From assembly GCA_002742935.1 (NCBI GenBank), contig PDON01000074.1, forward strand, positions 1-45,798: 45,798 nt of DNA. The letters run 5' to 3'. Shown here piece by piece: positions 8,627 to 16,711 of this stretch (positions within the stretch are counted from its first letter, which is position 1; the number at the start of each line of letters is the position of its first letter). The position numbers and the translations under genes were made by a program. The stretch is from Candidatus Cloacimonadota bacterium (GTDB lineage: Bacteria > UBA4055). Under the pieces are notes generated by a model, which worked only from the letters and a program-made list of their open reading frames with translations, did no database searches and was not told the DNA's origin.

Positions 8627-11600
8627 TTAGTCAAGCTTTACATCAAGACCAAGGCCCTGAAGCTCTTTTAACAATACATTAAAAGACTCAGGAATACCAG
8701 GTTTTGAAATTGGTCTACCTTTTACAATAGCCTCATAAACCTTAGTTCTACCATTTACATCATCACTCTTATAGGTTAACATCTCTTGCAACAGATGAGT
8801 AGCACCGTAAGCTTCAAGTGCCCAAACCTCCATTTCACCAAACCTCTGACCACCAAATTGTGCTTTACCGCCAAGAGGCTGCTGGGTAATTAGAGAGTAA
8901 GGACCAATATCCCTAGCATGTAACTTATCCTCAACAAGGTGAGAAAGTTTAAGCATATAGGTATATCCTACAGTAATCTGCTGATCAAACTCTTGTCCTG
9001 TTAAACCATCATAAAGAGTTGCTTTACCTGAAATTGGTAGATTAGCCTCTTTTAATCTATTCTTAACATCTTTTAATGAAGCCCCGTCAAAAACCGGTGT
9101 AGCGAACTTAACACCCAATTTTTTAGCAGCCCAACCAAGATTTGTCTCAAAGATCTGACCCGGGTTCATACGGGAAGGTACACCAAGAGGGTTTAGAATA
9201 ACATCTACAGGTGTTCCATCTTCAAGGTATGGAAGATCCTCTGTAGGTACTACTCTGGCAACAATACCCTTGTTACCATGTCTACCCGCCATCTTATCAC
9301 CAATCTGAATCTTTCTCTTCTTAGCAACATAAACCTTAACCATCTGTAAGATTCCCGGAGGAAGCTCATCACCATAAAGTATATTCTGTCTCTTTCTCTG
9401 GTAAGTTACATTTGCCTGATCATACAGAATAGCCATATCTGAGATAACTTCAGAGATCTTCTCATTTATCTCCTCTGTATCTGTCCAATTGCTCTGAAGA
9501 TTTATCATATCAAAACCAAGCTTTTCAAGATCTTTAAGTTTTGGTTTTACACCTGCCTTAATGACTGTAACTCTCTTATTATCTCTAAGCTCAATTATAT
9601 CGTTTGTAATTTTAACATTCTCTAAAACTTTAAATAACTCTTTTGCTCTCTTCTTCTTTAAAGAGTTAACTTGAAGTTCAAAATCATCTTTAAGTTTTTT
9701 CTGCTCCTGCTTATCCTTCTCCTTATTGAGAACACCTTTCTTCTTTCTTGCATAGATTTTAGTCTCAATAACTATACCTTTATCACCAGGTGGAACCCTC
9801 AAAGAAGCATCTTTAACCTCTCCGGCTTTCTCACCAAAAATAGCTTTAAGAAGTTTATCTTCAGGAGTTAGGTTAACCTCTCCCTTAGGAGTAACCTTAC
9901 CAACAATAATATCTCCGGCTCTAACCTCAGCTCCAACCCTGATAACACCCTCGTCATTAAGGTCTTTAGTTGCCTCTTCACTAACATTAGGGATCTCTCT
10001 TGTAAGCTCCTCTTCACCTCTCTTTGTCTCTTTTACCGTAATCTCATACTCTTTAATATGGATTGAGGTAAAGATATCCTCTGTCACCATTCTCTCACTA
10101 AGAATGATAGCATCCTCAAAGTTATAGCCGTTCCATGACATATATGCCACAAGAACATTTTGACCAAGAGCCAACTCTCCTCCATTTGTAGCAGCACCAT
10201 CAGCTAAAACATCACCTTTTTTAACCTTAGCACCCACACTAACAAGAGGCATATTGTTTATACAAGTATCTTGGTTTGTTCTAAAAAATTTAATAAATTC
10301 ATGGTTAACAATATCAGCAGGATTATCAGATCCTGAAGGCATAATCTTACAACCCCTTGCATCAATCTTTACAACGGTTCCATCACATTTTGCAGTAATA
10401 AGAGCTCTGGAATCCTTTGCAATTATCTCCTCCATACCTGTAGCTACAAGTGGAGCATCTGTTCTAAGCAATGGTACAGCCTGTCTCTGCATGTTTGAAC
10501 CCATTAGAGCACGGTTTGCATCATCGTGATCTAGGAAAGGGATAAGTGCAGCAGCTGCCGATACAACCTGAGTAGGGGTAACATCCATATAATCAATCCT
10601 TGAAGGATCTACCAGATTGAAATCACCTCTCTGTCTTACATTTATAAGATTATTCTTGAAGTTTCCATTCTCATCAATAGCTGCATTTGCCTGAGCAATT
10701 GTAGCTCTATCCTCTTCATCTGCAGTTAAGTAAACAATCTCATCTGTTACCTTACTATTAACAACTTTTCTATATGGAGTTTCAATAAATCCCATATTAT
10801 TAACTCTTGCATAAGTAGCTAAAGAGGAGATAAGACCAATGTTTGGACCCTCAGGAGTTTCAATAGGGCAAAGTCTTCCATAGTGGGTGTAGTGAACATC
10901 ACGGACCTCAAAACCGGCTCTGTCTCTAGTCAAACCACCAACACCGAGAGCTGAAAGCCTTCTCTTATTGGTAATCTCAGCTAGAGGATTTACTTGATCC
11001 ATAAACTGAGAAAGTTGGTTAGTACCAAAGAATGAGTTGATTACACTTGCCAATGTTTTGATATTGATAAGGTCAGATACAGCCAGTTGATCCTCTGGTT
11101 TTGCAAGAGTCATCTTCTCTCTTATTGTTCTGGACATTCTGGAAAGTGCAATACCAAATTGATTACCAAGTTGCTCACCAACAGTTTTTACCCTTCTATT
11201 ACCTAAGTGGTCAATATCATCAGTTATCTTTTTTCCATTTTTAATAGCTAAAAGCTCTTTTAATATCTCTAAGATATCATATTGAGTAATTATTGTAGTA
11301 TCAACATAAGCTTCCTCAAGAAGGGTAAGCATATCAGCTTTTTCCTCTTTACTGCCTTTATCAAGCTTCTTAAGGATCTCCTGAATCTTCATAGTTCTAA
11401 AGTTACCGTCAGGATCAAACTTACCAACCCTTACTTCCCTCTTAACATCGGTATCAACTCTCAAACTATTTATAATATTATCTACCTTAAGATCCATTTT
11501 TTGATTTATTCTATATCTACCTACTTTACCTAGATCATATCTCTTCTCATCTAAGAAAAGTCTTTCAAAATGTTTTCTGGCAGTTTCCAAATCAGGGGCT

Positions 11601-12589
11601 TCAGTTAATCTAAGTTGCTCATATATATAGAGAAGAGCTTCCTCTGTTGAAGTACTCTCATCTCTTTGAATTGTATTATAAACAATGTTAAACTTTAATC
11701 TTGATTCAGGTTTAATAAGTCTTAGACTCTTTACCTTATTCTCAAGAAGAAGAGAAATTTTCTCTTCAGTAAGCTCAGTACCTGCAGGGAATACAATCAA
11801 ATCTTCCTGCTCTCCTTCGTACTGATCAGATGTCTTTTTTGAGAAATCTAAACCCTCATACAAACTTCTTCCAACAAAGGATTCAGAATTTTTCTTTGTA
11901 AGCTTAACTGTTTCATCAAGCTCAAAAACATCCATAATTTCTTGATCTGTAGAGTATCCAAATGCTCTCAAGAAAGTTGTTACAGGAAACTTTTTTCTCC
12001 TGTCAATATATACTTGAAAGCTATCATTAATAGTTGTCTCAAACTCTAACCAAGAACCTCTAAACGGAATAATCTTTGCCGAATAAAGTGTGGTTTGATT
12101 TGTATGCAATTTTGATGAGAAAAACACACCGGGAGATCTGTGAAGCTGAGTAACAATAACCCTTTCTGCTCCATTAATGATAAATGTACCTTTGTCGGTC
12201 ATTATTGGTAGAGTACCAAAGTAAACGTCGGACTCAACTGTATGATCGTATAGATCTTGATCCTCTGAAGTTTTATAGGAAAGCCTTAACTTAACTTTCA
12301 AGGGAGCACTGTAAGTAGCACCTATTTCTTGGCACTCCTTTACCTTGTATTTTGGCTGACCTACATAATAATCAATGTACTCAAGGAGATATCTTTCTCT
12401 ATTATCAGTAATCGGGAAGGTATTTTTAAAAACTTGGTTTAGACCAATGTTCTCTTTCTTATCCTTCTTAATACCCTTTTGGAGAAATTTCTTAAAAGAG
12501 ACCATTTGAAGATCTAGAAGATCTGGCATTTCCAAAACTTTTTCAATCTGAGCAAACGATATTCTTTTACCTTTGTTCTTCTTAGCCAA
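8627..12589 (-). CDS. rpoB: DNA-directed RNA polymerase subunit beta
   Basis: 1320 residues, normal for the family. It forms the other jaw of the polymerase active cleft. Clear landmarks are G-R-L-C-P-I-E-T-P-E-G-P-N-I-G-L-I, K-M-A-G-R-H-G-N-K-G, and the C-terminal K-S-D-D-V-N-G-R-T-K-V-Y-E-A-I-V-K-G. The start is TTG at 12587-12589, seven bases after a perfect AGGAGG; no in-frame ATG near it is as good. In the rifampicin pocket the sequence reads M-D-Q-V-N-P-L-A-E-I-T-N-K-R-R-L-S-A-L-G-V, so residue 541, equivalent to Escherichia coli His526, is Asn, with Val and Ala at the Asn518 and Ser522 positions; Asp516 and Ser531 are kept. Upstream lie 260 non-coding bases after rplL, including a strong hairpin. 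Confidence 0.98.
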   Translation of the reverse strand: MAKKNKGKRISFAQIEKVLEMPDLLDLQMVSFKKFLQKGIKKDKKENIGLNQVFKNTFPITDNRERYLLEYIDYYVGQPKYKVKECQEIGATYSAPLKVKLRLSYKTSEDQDLYDHTVESDVYFGTLPIMTDKGTFIINGAERVIVTQLHRSPGVFFSSKLHTNQTTLYSAKIIPFRGSWLEFETTINDSFQVYIDRRKKFPVTTFLRAFGYSTDQEIMDVFELDETVKLTKKNSESFVGRSLYEGLDFSKKTSDQYEGEQEDLIVFPAGTELTEEKISLLLENKVKSLRLIKPESRLKFNIVYNTIQRDESTSTEEALLYIYEQLRLTEAPDLETARKHFERLFLDEKRYDLGKVGRYRINQKMDLKVDNIINSLRVDTDVKREVRVGKFDPDGNFRTMKIQEILKKLDKGSKEEKADMLTLLEEAYVDTTIITQYDILEILKELLAIKNGKKITDDIDHLGNRRVKTVGEQLGNQFGIALSRMSRTIREKMTLAKPEDQLAVSDLINIKTLASVINSFFGTNQLSQFMDQVNPLAEITNKRRLSALGVGGLTRDRAGFEVRDVHYTHYGRLCPIETPEGPNIGLISSLATYARVNNMGFIETPYRKVVNSKVTDEIVYLTADEEDRATIAQANAAIDENGNFKNNLINVRQRGDFNLVDPSRIDYMDVTPTQVVSAAAALIPFLDHDDANRALMGSNMQRQAVPLLRTDAPLVATGMEEIIAKDSRALITAKCDGTVVKIDARGCKIMPSGSDNPADIVNHEFIKFFRTNQDTCINNMPLVSVGAKVKKGDVLADGAATNGGELALGQNVLVAYMSWNGYNFEDAIILSERMVTEDIFTSIHIKEYEITVKETKRGEEELTREIPNVSEEATKDLNDEGVIRVGAEVRAGDIIVGKVTPKGEVNLTPEDKLLKAIFGEKAGEVKDASLRVPPGDKGIVIETKIYARKKKGVLNKEKDKQEQKKLKDDFELQVNSLKKKRAKELFKVLENVKITNDIIELRDNKRVTVIKAGVKPKLKDLEKLGFDMINLQSNWTDTEEINEKISEVISDMAILYDQANVTYQRKRQNILYGDELPPGILQMVKVYVAKKRKIQIGDKMAGRHGNKGIVARVVPTEDLPYLEDGTPVDVILNPLGVPSRMNPGQIFETNLGWAAKKLGVKFATPVFDGASLKDVKNRLKEANLPISGKATLYDGLTGQEFDQQITVGYTYMLKLSHLVEDKLHARDIGPYSLITQQPLGGKAQFGGQRFGEMEVWALEAYGATHLLQEMLTYKSDDVNGRTKVYEAIVKGRPISKPGIPESFNVLLKELQGLGLDVKLD

Positions 12590-12788
12590 TTATGAACCTC
12601 CTGATATGTATATATATTTTCTTTAATAAACGCTTCTCATCATAACTAAAAACTTCTTGATCATGTGTGTAAATCCTATTTTGGGAAGATAGAACAGAAA
12701 CATAAAGTTATACCTGTAGTTATGATCAAAAACAATAGACACTTGAACTACTTTTGAGCTTATAGGGGGTAAATCTCTATAATGCAAA

Positions 12789-12821
12789 GAAAAGTTACCC
12801 GCCAAAAGCAGGTAACTTTTC
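12789..12821 (-). promoter_or_regulatory. rplL-rpoB intergenic hairpin (attenuator candidate)
   Basis: Eleven-base-pair stem (GAAAAGTTACC with GGTAACTTTTC), 11-nt loop that can form two more G-C pairs, 28 bases after the rplL stop. In the direction of transcription the stem ends in TTTTCTTTG, so it resembles a leaky intrinsic terminator. In Escherichia coli the same rplL-rpoB gap holds an attenuator that lowers polymerase expression relative to ribosomal proteins; the location and form agree, the function here is inferred. Confidence 0.7.
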
Positions 12822-12849
12822 ATAAAGCAGCAACTCTAAATTTAGAAGT

Positions 12850-13212
12850 TTACTTAAGGTCCGCTTGACCACCAACCTCTTCAATTTGAGCTTTGATTTT
12901 TTCAGCGTCATCTTTAGCAACAGCCTCTTTAACAGTTGCAGGAAGTCCGTCAACCATAGCTTTTGCTTCTTTAAGACCAAGACCAGTGATCTCTCTAATA
13001 GCCTTGATAACCTGAATTTTCTTGTCTCCAGCAGAAATAAGAACTACATCAAACTCGCTCTTCTCTTCTTCTTGAGCCTCTCCAGCAACAGCACCACCGG
13101 CTACAACAGTAGGAGCAGCAGCAGTTACACCAAATTTATCTTCGATAGCTTTTACAAGCTCAGAAAGCTCTAGAGCTGTCATGTTTTCTAATTTATCTAA
13201 TATCTCTTGCAC
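12850..13212 (-). CDS. rplL: 50S ribosomal protein L7/L12
   Basis: L7/L12 forms the multi-copy stalk of the large subunit that recruits translation GTPases. I place the start at the GTG at 13210-13212, five bases after GGAGG, giving 120 residues; an ATG 18 bases upstream would put this ribosome site inside the gene and lacks one of its own. The protein has the N-terminal dimerisation part ([17 protein letters not shown]), the Ala/Gly-rich hinge (about residues 38-52, [10 protein letters not shown]) and the conserved C-terminal domain ([20 protein letters not shown]). It follows rplJ by 35 bases, as in nearly all bacteria. Confidence 0.97.
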   Translation of the reverse strand: MQEILDKLENMTALELSELVKAIEDKFGVTAAAPTVVAGGAVAGEAQEEEKSEFDVVLISAGDKKIQVIKAIREITGLGLKEAKAMVDGLPATVKEAVAKDDAEKIKAQIEEVGGQADLK

Positions 13213-13247
13213 AGTTTCCTCCGATATCATAAGATTATAAAAATTTA

Positions 13248-13763
13248 CTATTGTTCTTTTTGTTCTCTAAGTGCGTCAAGCGTTCTTGCAACTTTAGCCA
13301 TTGGCTCGTTGATAACACTTGCAACCATACCAAGCAATTGTTCTTTTGTTGGTAGATCTTTGATGATTGAGATCTTATCAGGTCCAAAATATTGACCATC
13401 AAAAAGACAGCCTTTAATTTGAAGAGCTTTATTCTTCTTGGCAAAATCAAAAAGAATTTTAGCTGCAATCGAACCATCTTCATAAGCAAATGCAGTTGCA
13501 TTTGGACCTGTCAAAAGTTCGTCAAAATTGCTCGCCCACTCTTGATCTGCAATAGCTCTTTTAAAAAGTTTGTTTTTTAAAACATTAAGTTCAGATCCAG
13601 CTTTTCTTAACTCTCTTCTAAGCTCAGTGATAGACTCAACATTTACACCGTCATACTTAGCGATATAAAATGCATTTGACTTTTCAATTCTTTCCTGGAT
13701 ACCCTTTACAACATCCATCTTCTGTTGCATTTGAGGTTTTACCATTTCAGTTTCGTTACTCAT
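13248..13763 (-). CDS. rplJ: 50S ribosomal protein L10
   Basis: 171 residues, normal length. L10 anchors the L7/L12 dimers at the stalk base. The pattern [13 protein letters not shown] near the N-terminus, [18 protein letters not shown] and the helical C-terminus that binds L7/L12 are typical. The ATG at 13763 is preceded by GGGAG at 7 bases. rplA ends only 20 bases upstream, so there is no room for the long L10-binding leader that many bacteria have between rplA and rplJ; if autoregulation exists it must act from another site in the operon. Confidence 0.97.
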   Translation of the reverse strand: MSNETEMVKPQMQQKMDVVKGIQERIEKSNAFYIAKYDGVNVESITELRRELRKAGSELNVLKNKLFKRAIADQEWASNFDELLTGPNATAFAYEDGSIAAKILFDFAKKNKALQIKGCLFDGQYFGPDKISIIKDLPTKEQLLGMVASVINEPMAKVARTLDALREQKEQ

Positions 13764-13783
13764 TACATGGCTCCCGATTTTTC

Positions 13784-14482
13784 TTAGTTGATTAACGCTG
13801 TAACTGAAGCTTTGTCAATGTCGTAACCTAGTCCCATAGTTGAGGAGATAGTGATCTTCTCAAGATAGGCACCCTTAGCAACACTTGGTCTTAGTTGAAG
13901 AATCTTCTGAACTATTGCGAGAATATTCTCTTCCAACTGCTCTGCTCCAAACGAAGCTTTACCTATACCAGCGTGTACAACACCTTTTTTATCAGTTCTA
14001 AAGTCAATCTTACCAGCTTTAACTTCTTTTACAGCACTAGCAACATCCATTGTTACTGTACCACTCTTTGGGTTAGGCATTAAACCACGAGGTCCTAAGA
14101 TTCTTCCCAGTCTACCAATTTTACCCATCATGTTTGGAGTGGCTATGATAACGTCAATATCCGTCCAACCATTTTGAATCTTATCCACAAACTCATCCAC
14201 ACCTACATAATCTGCACCGGCAGCCTTTGCTTCTTCAGCTTTATCATCAGCCGCAAAAACAAGTACTCTTACCTCTTTACCGGTTCCATGAGGAAGTGCA
14301 ACAACACCCCTTACAATCTGATCAGCATGCCTTGGATCAACACCTAAATTAACCGCAATCTCGATAGTCTCATCAAACTTTGCATTTGCGTGCTCTTTAC
14401 AAAGCTTTACCGCCTCTGCAAAAGGAAGGTTAACCCTATTTGGCACCATCTCAAGTTGCTTTTTAACTCTTTTAGATTTCAT
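13784..14482 (-). CDS. rplA: 50S ribosomal protein L1
   Basis: 232 residues, typical for L1, which forms the mobile E-site stalk on 23S rRNA. Recognisable features are [22 protein letters not shown], the [26 protein letters not shown] signature, and [15 protein letters not shown]. The ATG at 14482 has an AAGGGAT ribosome site. It follows rplK by 19 bases and precedes rplJ by 20. Confidence 0.97.
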   Translation of the reverse strand: MKSKRVKKQLEMVPNRVNLPFAEAVKLCKEHANAKFDETIEIAVNLGVDPRHADQIVRGVVALPHGTGKEVRVLVFAADDKAEEAKAAGADYVGVDEFVDKIQNGWTDIDVIIATPNMMGKIGRLGRILGPRGLMPNPKSGTVTMDVASAVKEVKAGKIDFRTDKKGVVHAGIGKASFGAEQLEENILAIVQKILQLRPSVAKGAYLEKITISSTMGLGYDIDKASVTALIN

Positions 14483-14501
14483 AAAAATCCCTTTTTACAG
14501 T

Positions 14502-14927
14502 TTAACCTTCAACTACAACACCCATACTTCTACAAGTACCGGCAATTATCTTCACAGCCTGGTCCATATCATTGGCATTAAGATCTTCCATCTTTTTCTG
14601 CGCAATCTCTTCAAGTTGTGCTCTGGTGATCTTCCCAACCTTATCCATGTTAGGAACTGAAGAACCTTTTTGTAGCTTAAGAGTCTTCTTAATAAGATCA
14701 GATGCTGGAGGAGTCTTCATTATAAATGTAAAAGACTTGTCTGCATATACCGTTATTACAACCGGTATAATATCACCCTTCTTATCTTGGGTTCTTGCAT
14801 TAAAGGTTTTACAGAACTCCATAATATTAACCCCTTTTTGACCTAGAGCAGGTCCAACCGGAGGAGCTGGTGTAGCTTGCCCGGCAGGGAGCTGGAGCTT
14901 AATAAAACCTATTACCTTTTTCGCCAT
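14502..14927 (-). CDS. rplK: 50S ribosomal protein L11
   Basis: 141 residues, the standard size. L11 sits at the GTPase-associated centre and is needed for RelA activation in other bacteria. The N-terminal domain has [23 protein letters not shown], and the C-terminal rRNA-binding domain ends in [12 protein letters not shown]. Start ATG at 14927 with AAAGGTGA upstream. It follows nusG by 61 bases. Confidence 0.97.
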   Translation of the reverse strand: MAKKVIGFIKLQLPAGQATPAPPVGPALGQKGVNIMEFCKTFNARTQDKKGDIIPVVITVYADKSFTFIMKTPPASDLIKKTLKLQKGSSVPNMDKVGKITRAQLEEIAQKKMEDLNANDMDQAVKIIAGTCRSMGVVVEG

Positions 14928-14988
14928 TTGTTCACCTTTCTTCTTTTTTGTGTCTTTATGGCTCCTACAACTAAGTAGTAACTCTAAA

Positions 14989-15516
14989 TTAGTCCTGTTT
15001 TACTTGAAGGAAATCAAGATCTACAGGAGTACTTCTTCCAAAAATTGTTACCAAAACTTTCAATCTTTGCTTTTCTTGATTGATCTCACTTACAACACCG
15101 GTAAAGTCACTGAACGGTCCATCGGCAATTGTAACAGTATCACCAATCTTGTAAAGAGCTTCAACTCTCTCTTTACCCTTGATGGCCTTTGCCTTCTTAA
15201 GCATTCTGTCAACTTCTCGCTTAGAAAGTTCTTGAGGTCTATTACCGGGTCCAACAAAGTTCAATACTTTTGAGTTATTAATCAGAAAATGCTCAATAGT
15301 TTTATTGAGCTCACACTGTACAAAAAGGTATCCGGGATAGAAAAGTTTTGTCTTTTTAACCTTCTTACCCCTTCTCATTTGAACCACCTCTTCGGTTGGC
15401 ACAAAAATCTCTTCTATTTCTGTATAACCCAATCTTTCACTTTCACTTTCAAGGAAATCTTTAGTCTTGATCTCCTCTCCGGTTAAAACATGAAGTATAT
15501 ACCATTTTTTAGCCAC
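14989..15516 (-). CDS. nusG: transcription elongation/antitermination factor NusG
   Basis: 175 residues. NusG binds the polymerase clamp and couples transcription to translation or Rho. The NGN domain starts with [13 protein letters not shown], contains V-P-T-E-E-V-V and [12 protein letters not shown], and the C-terminal KOW motif reads [18 protein letters not shown]. The start is GTG at 15514-15516 with AGTAGG upstream. Located between secE and rplK in the conserved order, 33 bases after secE. Confidence 0.97.
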   Translation of the reverse strand: MAKKWYILHVLTGEEIKTKDFLESESERLGYTEIEEIFVPTEEVVQMRRGKKVKKTKLFYPGYLFVQCELNKTIEHFLINNSKVLNFVGPGNRPQELSKREVDRMLKKAKAIKGKERVEALYKIGDTVTIADGPFSDFTGVVSEINQEKQRLKVLVTIFGRSTPVDLDFLQVKQD

Positions 15517-15549
15517 AGAATAACCTACTTTTGAAAATTTATATTAAGA

Positions 15550-15717
15550 TTAAAGTAAAAGTCCAATCAACATATTCAACAACTGATCCGAACCAAATAT
15601 AAAAAGGACAAGAACGATCGACATTCCTATCACTACTTTGGTTGATTCCCAGACTGTTGTCTTTGTTGGCCATATTACCAACTTCATTTCAGCTATAACT
15701 TCTTTCAAGAATTTCAT
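15550..15717 (-). CDS. secE: preprotein translocase subunit SecE
   Basis: A 55-residue protein read from the sequence directly. SecE clamps SecY in the inner-membrane translocon. The amphipathic helix (K-F-L-K-E-V-I-A-E-M-K-L-V-I-W-P-T) with the W-P-T motif is followed by the single transmembrane segment (V-V-I-G-M-S-I-V-L-V-L-F-I-F-G, about 28-42), and then D-Q-L-L. This is the single-span form found in most bacteria. ATG at 15715-15717 with an AGGGGGG ribosome site 3-4 bases away. Lies between tRNA-Trp and nusG, its expected place. Confidence 0.95.
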   Translation of the reverse strand: MKFLKEVIAEMKLVIWPTKTTVWESTKVVIGMSIVLVLFIFGSDQLLNMLIGLLL

Positions 15718-15742
15718 AAACCCCCCTTAGTATAGAAAAAGA

Positions 15743-15817
15743 CAGGCAATGAGGGATTCGAACCCCCGACACCCGGTTTTGGAGACCGGTGCTCTAACCA
15801 GACTGAGCTAATCACCT
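15743..15817 (-). tRNA. tRNA-Trp (CCA)
   Basis: Complete cloverleaf on the minus strand. Acceptor AGGTGAT pairs with ATTGCCT (two G-U pairs), anticodon loop CTCCAAA gives CCA, T loop GTTCGAATC, discriminator G. The 3' CCA is not encoded. It sits between rpmG and secE, the common place of tRNA-Trp in this operon. Confidence 0.95.
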
Positions 15818-15829
15818 GTTCTACAATAA

Positions 15830-15979
15830 CTATTTACCTTCTTTGTGAGGAGTGTGCTTATTGCAAAACTTGCAATATTTTTTAAACTCTACTCTTCCCG
15901 AATGAGTTTTCTTGTTTTTTGTATAAGTGTAATTTTTTCTCTTACACTCTGTACAAGCAAGTATTACTAAGTCTCTCAT
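15830..15979 (-). CDS. rpmG: 50S ribosomal protein L33
   Basis: A 49-residue protein read directly from the sequence: [18 protein letters not shown] at the N-terminus and [11 protein letters not shown] at the C-terminus. The four Cys (9, 12, 36, 39) form the zinc ribbon of the C+ type L33, so ribosome assembly of this copy is zinc-dependent. The ATG at 15979 has AGAGG upstream. It lies 22 bases after tRNA-Thr(GGT) and 12 before tRNA-Trp, at the position where many bacteria have tuf then tRNA-Trp or rpmG. Confidence 0.95.
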   Translation of the reverse strand: MRDLVILACTECKRKNYTYTKNKKTHSGRVEFKKYCKFCNKHTPHKEGK

Positions 15980-16001
15980 AAAAAGCCTCTTTTAAATTAT
16001 A

Positions 16002-16074
16002 TGCTTACAGGCAGACTTGAACTGCCGACCTCTTCCTTACCAAGAAAGTGCTCTACCACCTGAGCTATGCAAGC
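16002..16074 (-). tRNA. tRNA-Thr (GGT)
   Basis: Cloverleaf with acceptor GCTTGCA/TGTAAGC, anticodon loop TTGGTAA (anticodon GGT), T arm GGCAG-TTCAAGT-CTGCC, discriminator A, no encoded CCA. Fourth and last of the tRNA quartet in the direction of transcription; equivalent in order and anticodon to Escherichia coli thrT, which is followed there by tufB. Confidence 0.95.
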
Positions 16075-16092
16075 GGCTATAGACAACAAAAA

Positions 16093-16165
16093 AGCGAGAG
16101 ACGAGGTTCGAACTCGCGACCCTCAGCTTGGAAGGCTGATGCTCTACCAACTGAGCTACTCTCGC
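16093..16165 (-). tRNA. tRNA-Gly (TCC)
   Basis: Acceptor GCGAGAG/CTCTCGC, anticodon stem TCAGC/GCTGA with loop CTTCCAA (anticodon TCC), T loop GTTCGAACC, discriminator T. No encoded CCA. Third of the tRNA quartet. Confidence 0.95.
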
Positions 16166-16185
16166 TTATTTAAAAATATTTAAAA

Positions 16186-16268
16186 TGGGCCAAGATGGAT
16201 TCGAACCACCGTAGACATTCGCCAGCAGATTTACAGTCTGCCTCCTTTAACCACTCGGACATTGACCC
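16186..16268 (-). tRNA. tRNA-Tyr (GTA)
   Basis: Class II tRNA with a long variable arm. Acceptor GGGTCAA/TTGGCCC, anticodon GTA within CAGACTGTAAATCTG, T loop GTTCGAATC, discriminator A. Second of the quartet. Confidence 0.95.
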
Positions 16269-16274
16269 ATTTAA

Positions 16275-16347
16275 TGCTGACGGACGGAGTCGAACCGCCG
16301 ACCGGCTGATTACAAATCAGCTGCTCTACCATCTGAGCTACGTCAGC
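16275..16347 (-). tRNA. tRNA-Thr (TGT)
   Basis: Acceptor GCTGACG/CGTCAGC, anticodon loop TTTGTAA (anticodon TGT), T loop GTTCGACTC, discriminator A. First gene of the operon, about 23 bases downstream of the predicted transcription start. Confidence 0.95.
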
Positions 16348-16376
16348 ATAAACTGCATTCCCAACAATCGAGCCCT

Positions 16377-16405
16377 AATTTAATTTCTTTTTTTCTAATT
16401 GTCAA
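16377..16405 (-). promoter_or_regulatory. sigma-70 promoter of the tRNA-ribosomal-rpoBC operon
   Basis: On the minus strand TTGACA (16405-16400), a 17-base spacer and TAAATT (16382-16377), followed by a G/C-rich discriminator AGGGCTCG before the expected start near 16370. A consensus -35 with a G/C discriminator is typical of stringently controlled stable-RNA promoters. Confidence 0.8.
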
Positions 16406-16711
16406 GAGTTTATTTAAAAAAAATCTATTTCTTTAAGTCAAAGAACAAAAAAAAAGCTACATACCTCTTATATTATGCAATTTAATACAATTATAAAACC
16501 ACTCCTAACAAAAAATAAAAAGAAAAGCAATATCTTCTAGAGTAATGATAGAACCAAAATTTAAAAAAATACAAAACTTAAAAAGTTGCTATAAAACCAA
16601 TTTTAGGAGTTCATTTACCAATTAAAATAATAATCTACTATTTCAAATACAGCCTATTTTATAACCTCTATAGAAAATTTCAACATGTAGGGAAAGGTAT
16701 AGATTGAAGAT
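16406..16711. other. A/T-rich intergenic region, no gene seen
   Basis: Between the tRNA operon promoter and the pterin-binding gene. Very A/T-rich, with A runs that could serve as an upstream (UP) element for the tRNA promoter. No open frame, RNA gene or clear terminator for the gene ending at 16712 was found. Confidence 0.5.

Noticed and set aside
4555..12000. Several frames of 60-90 codons on either strand inside rpoC and rpoB
   Set aside because: They lie within well-defined polymerase genes in other frames and have Leu/Ser/Ile-rich shadow composition.
16195..16383. Plus-strand frame across the tRNA cluster
   Set aside because: Entirely antisense to tRNA-Tyr and tRNA-Thr; a known spurious translation type.
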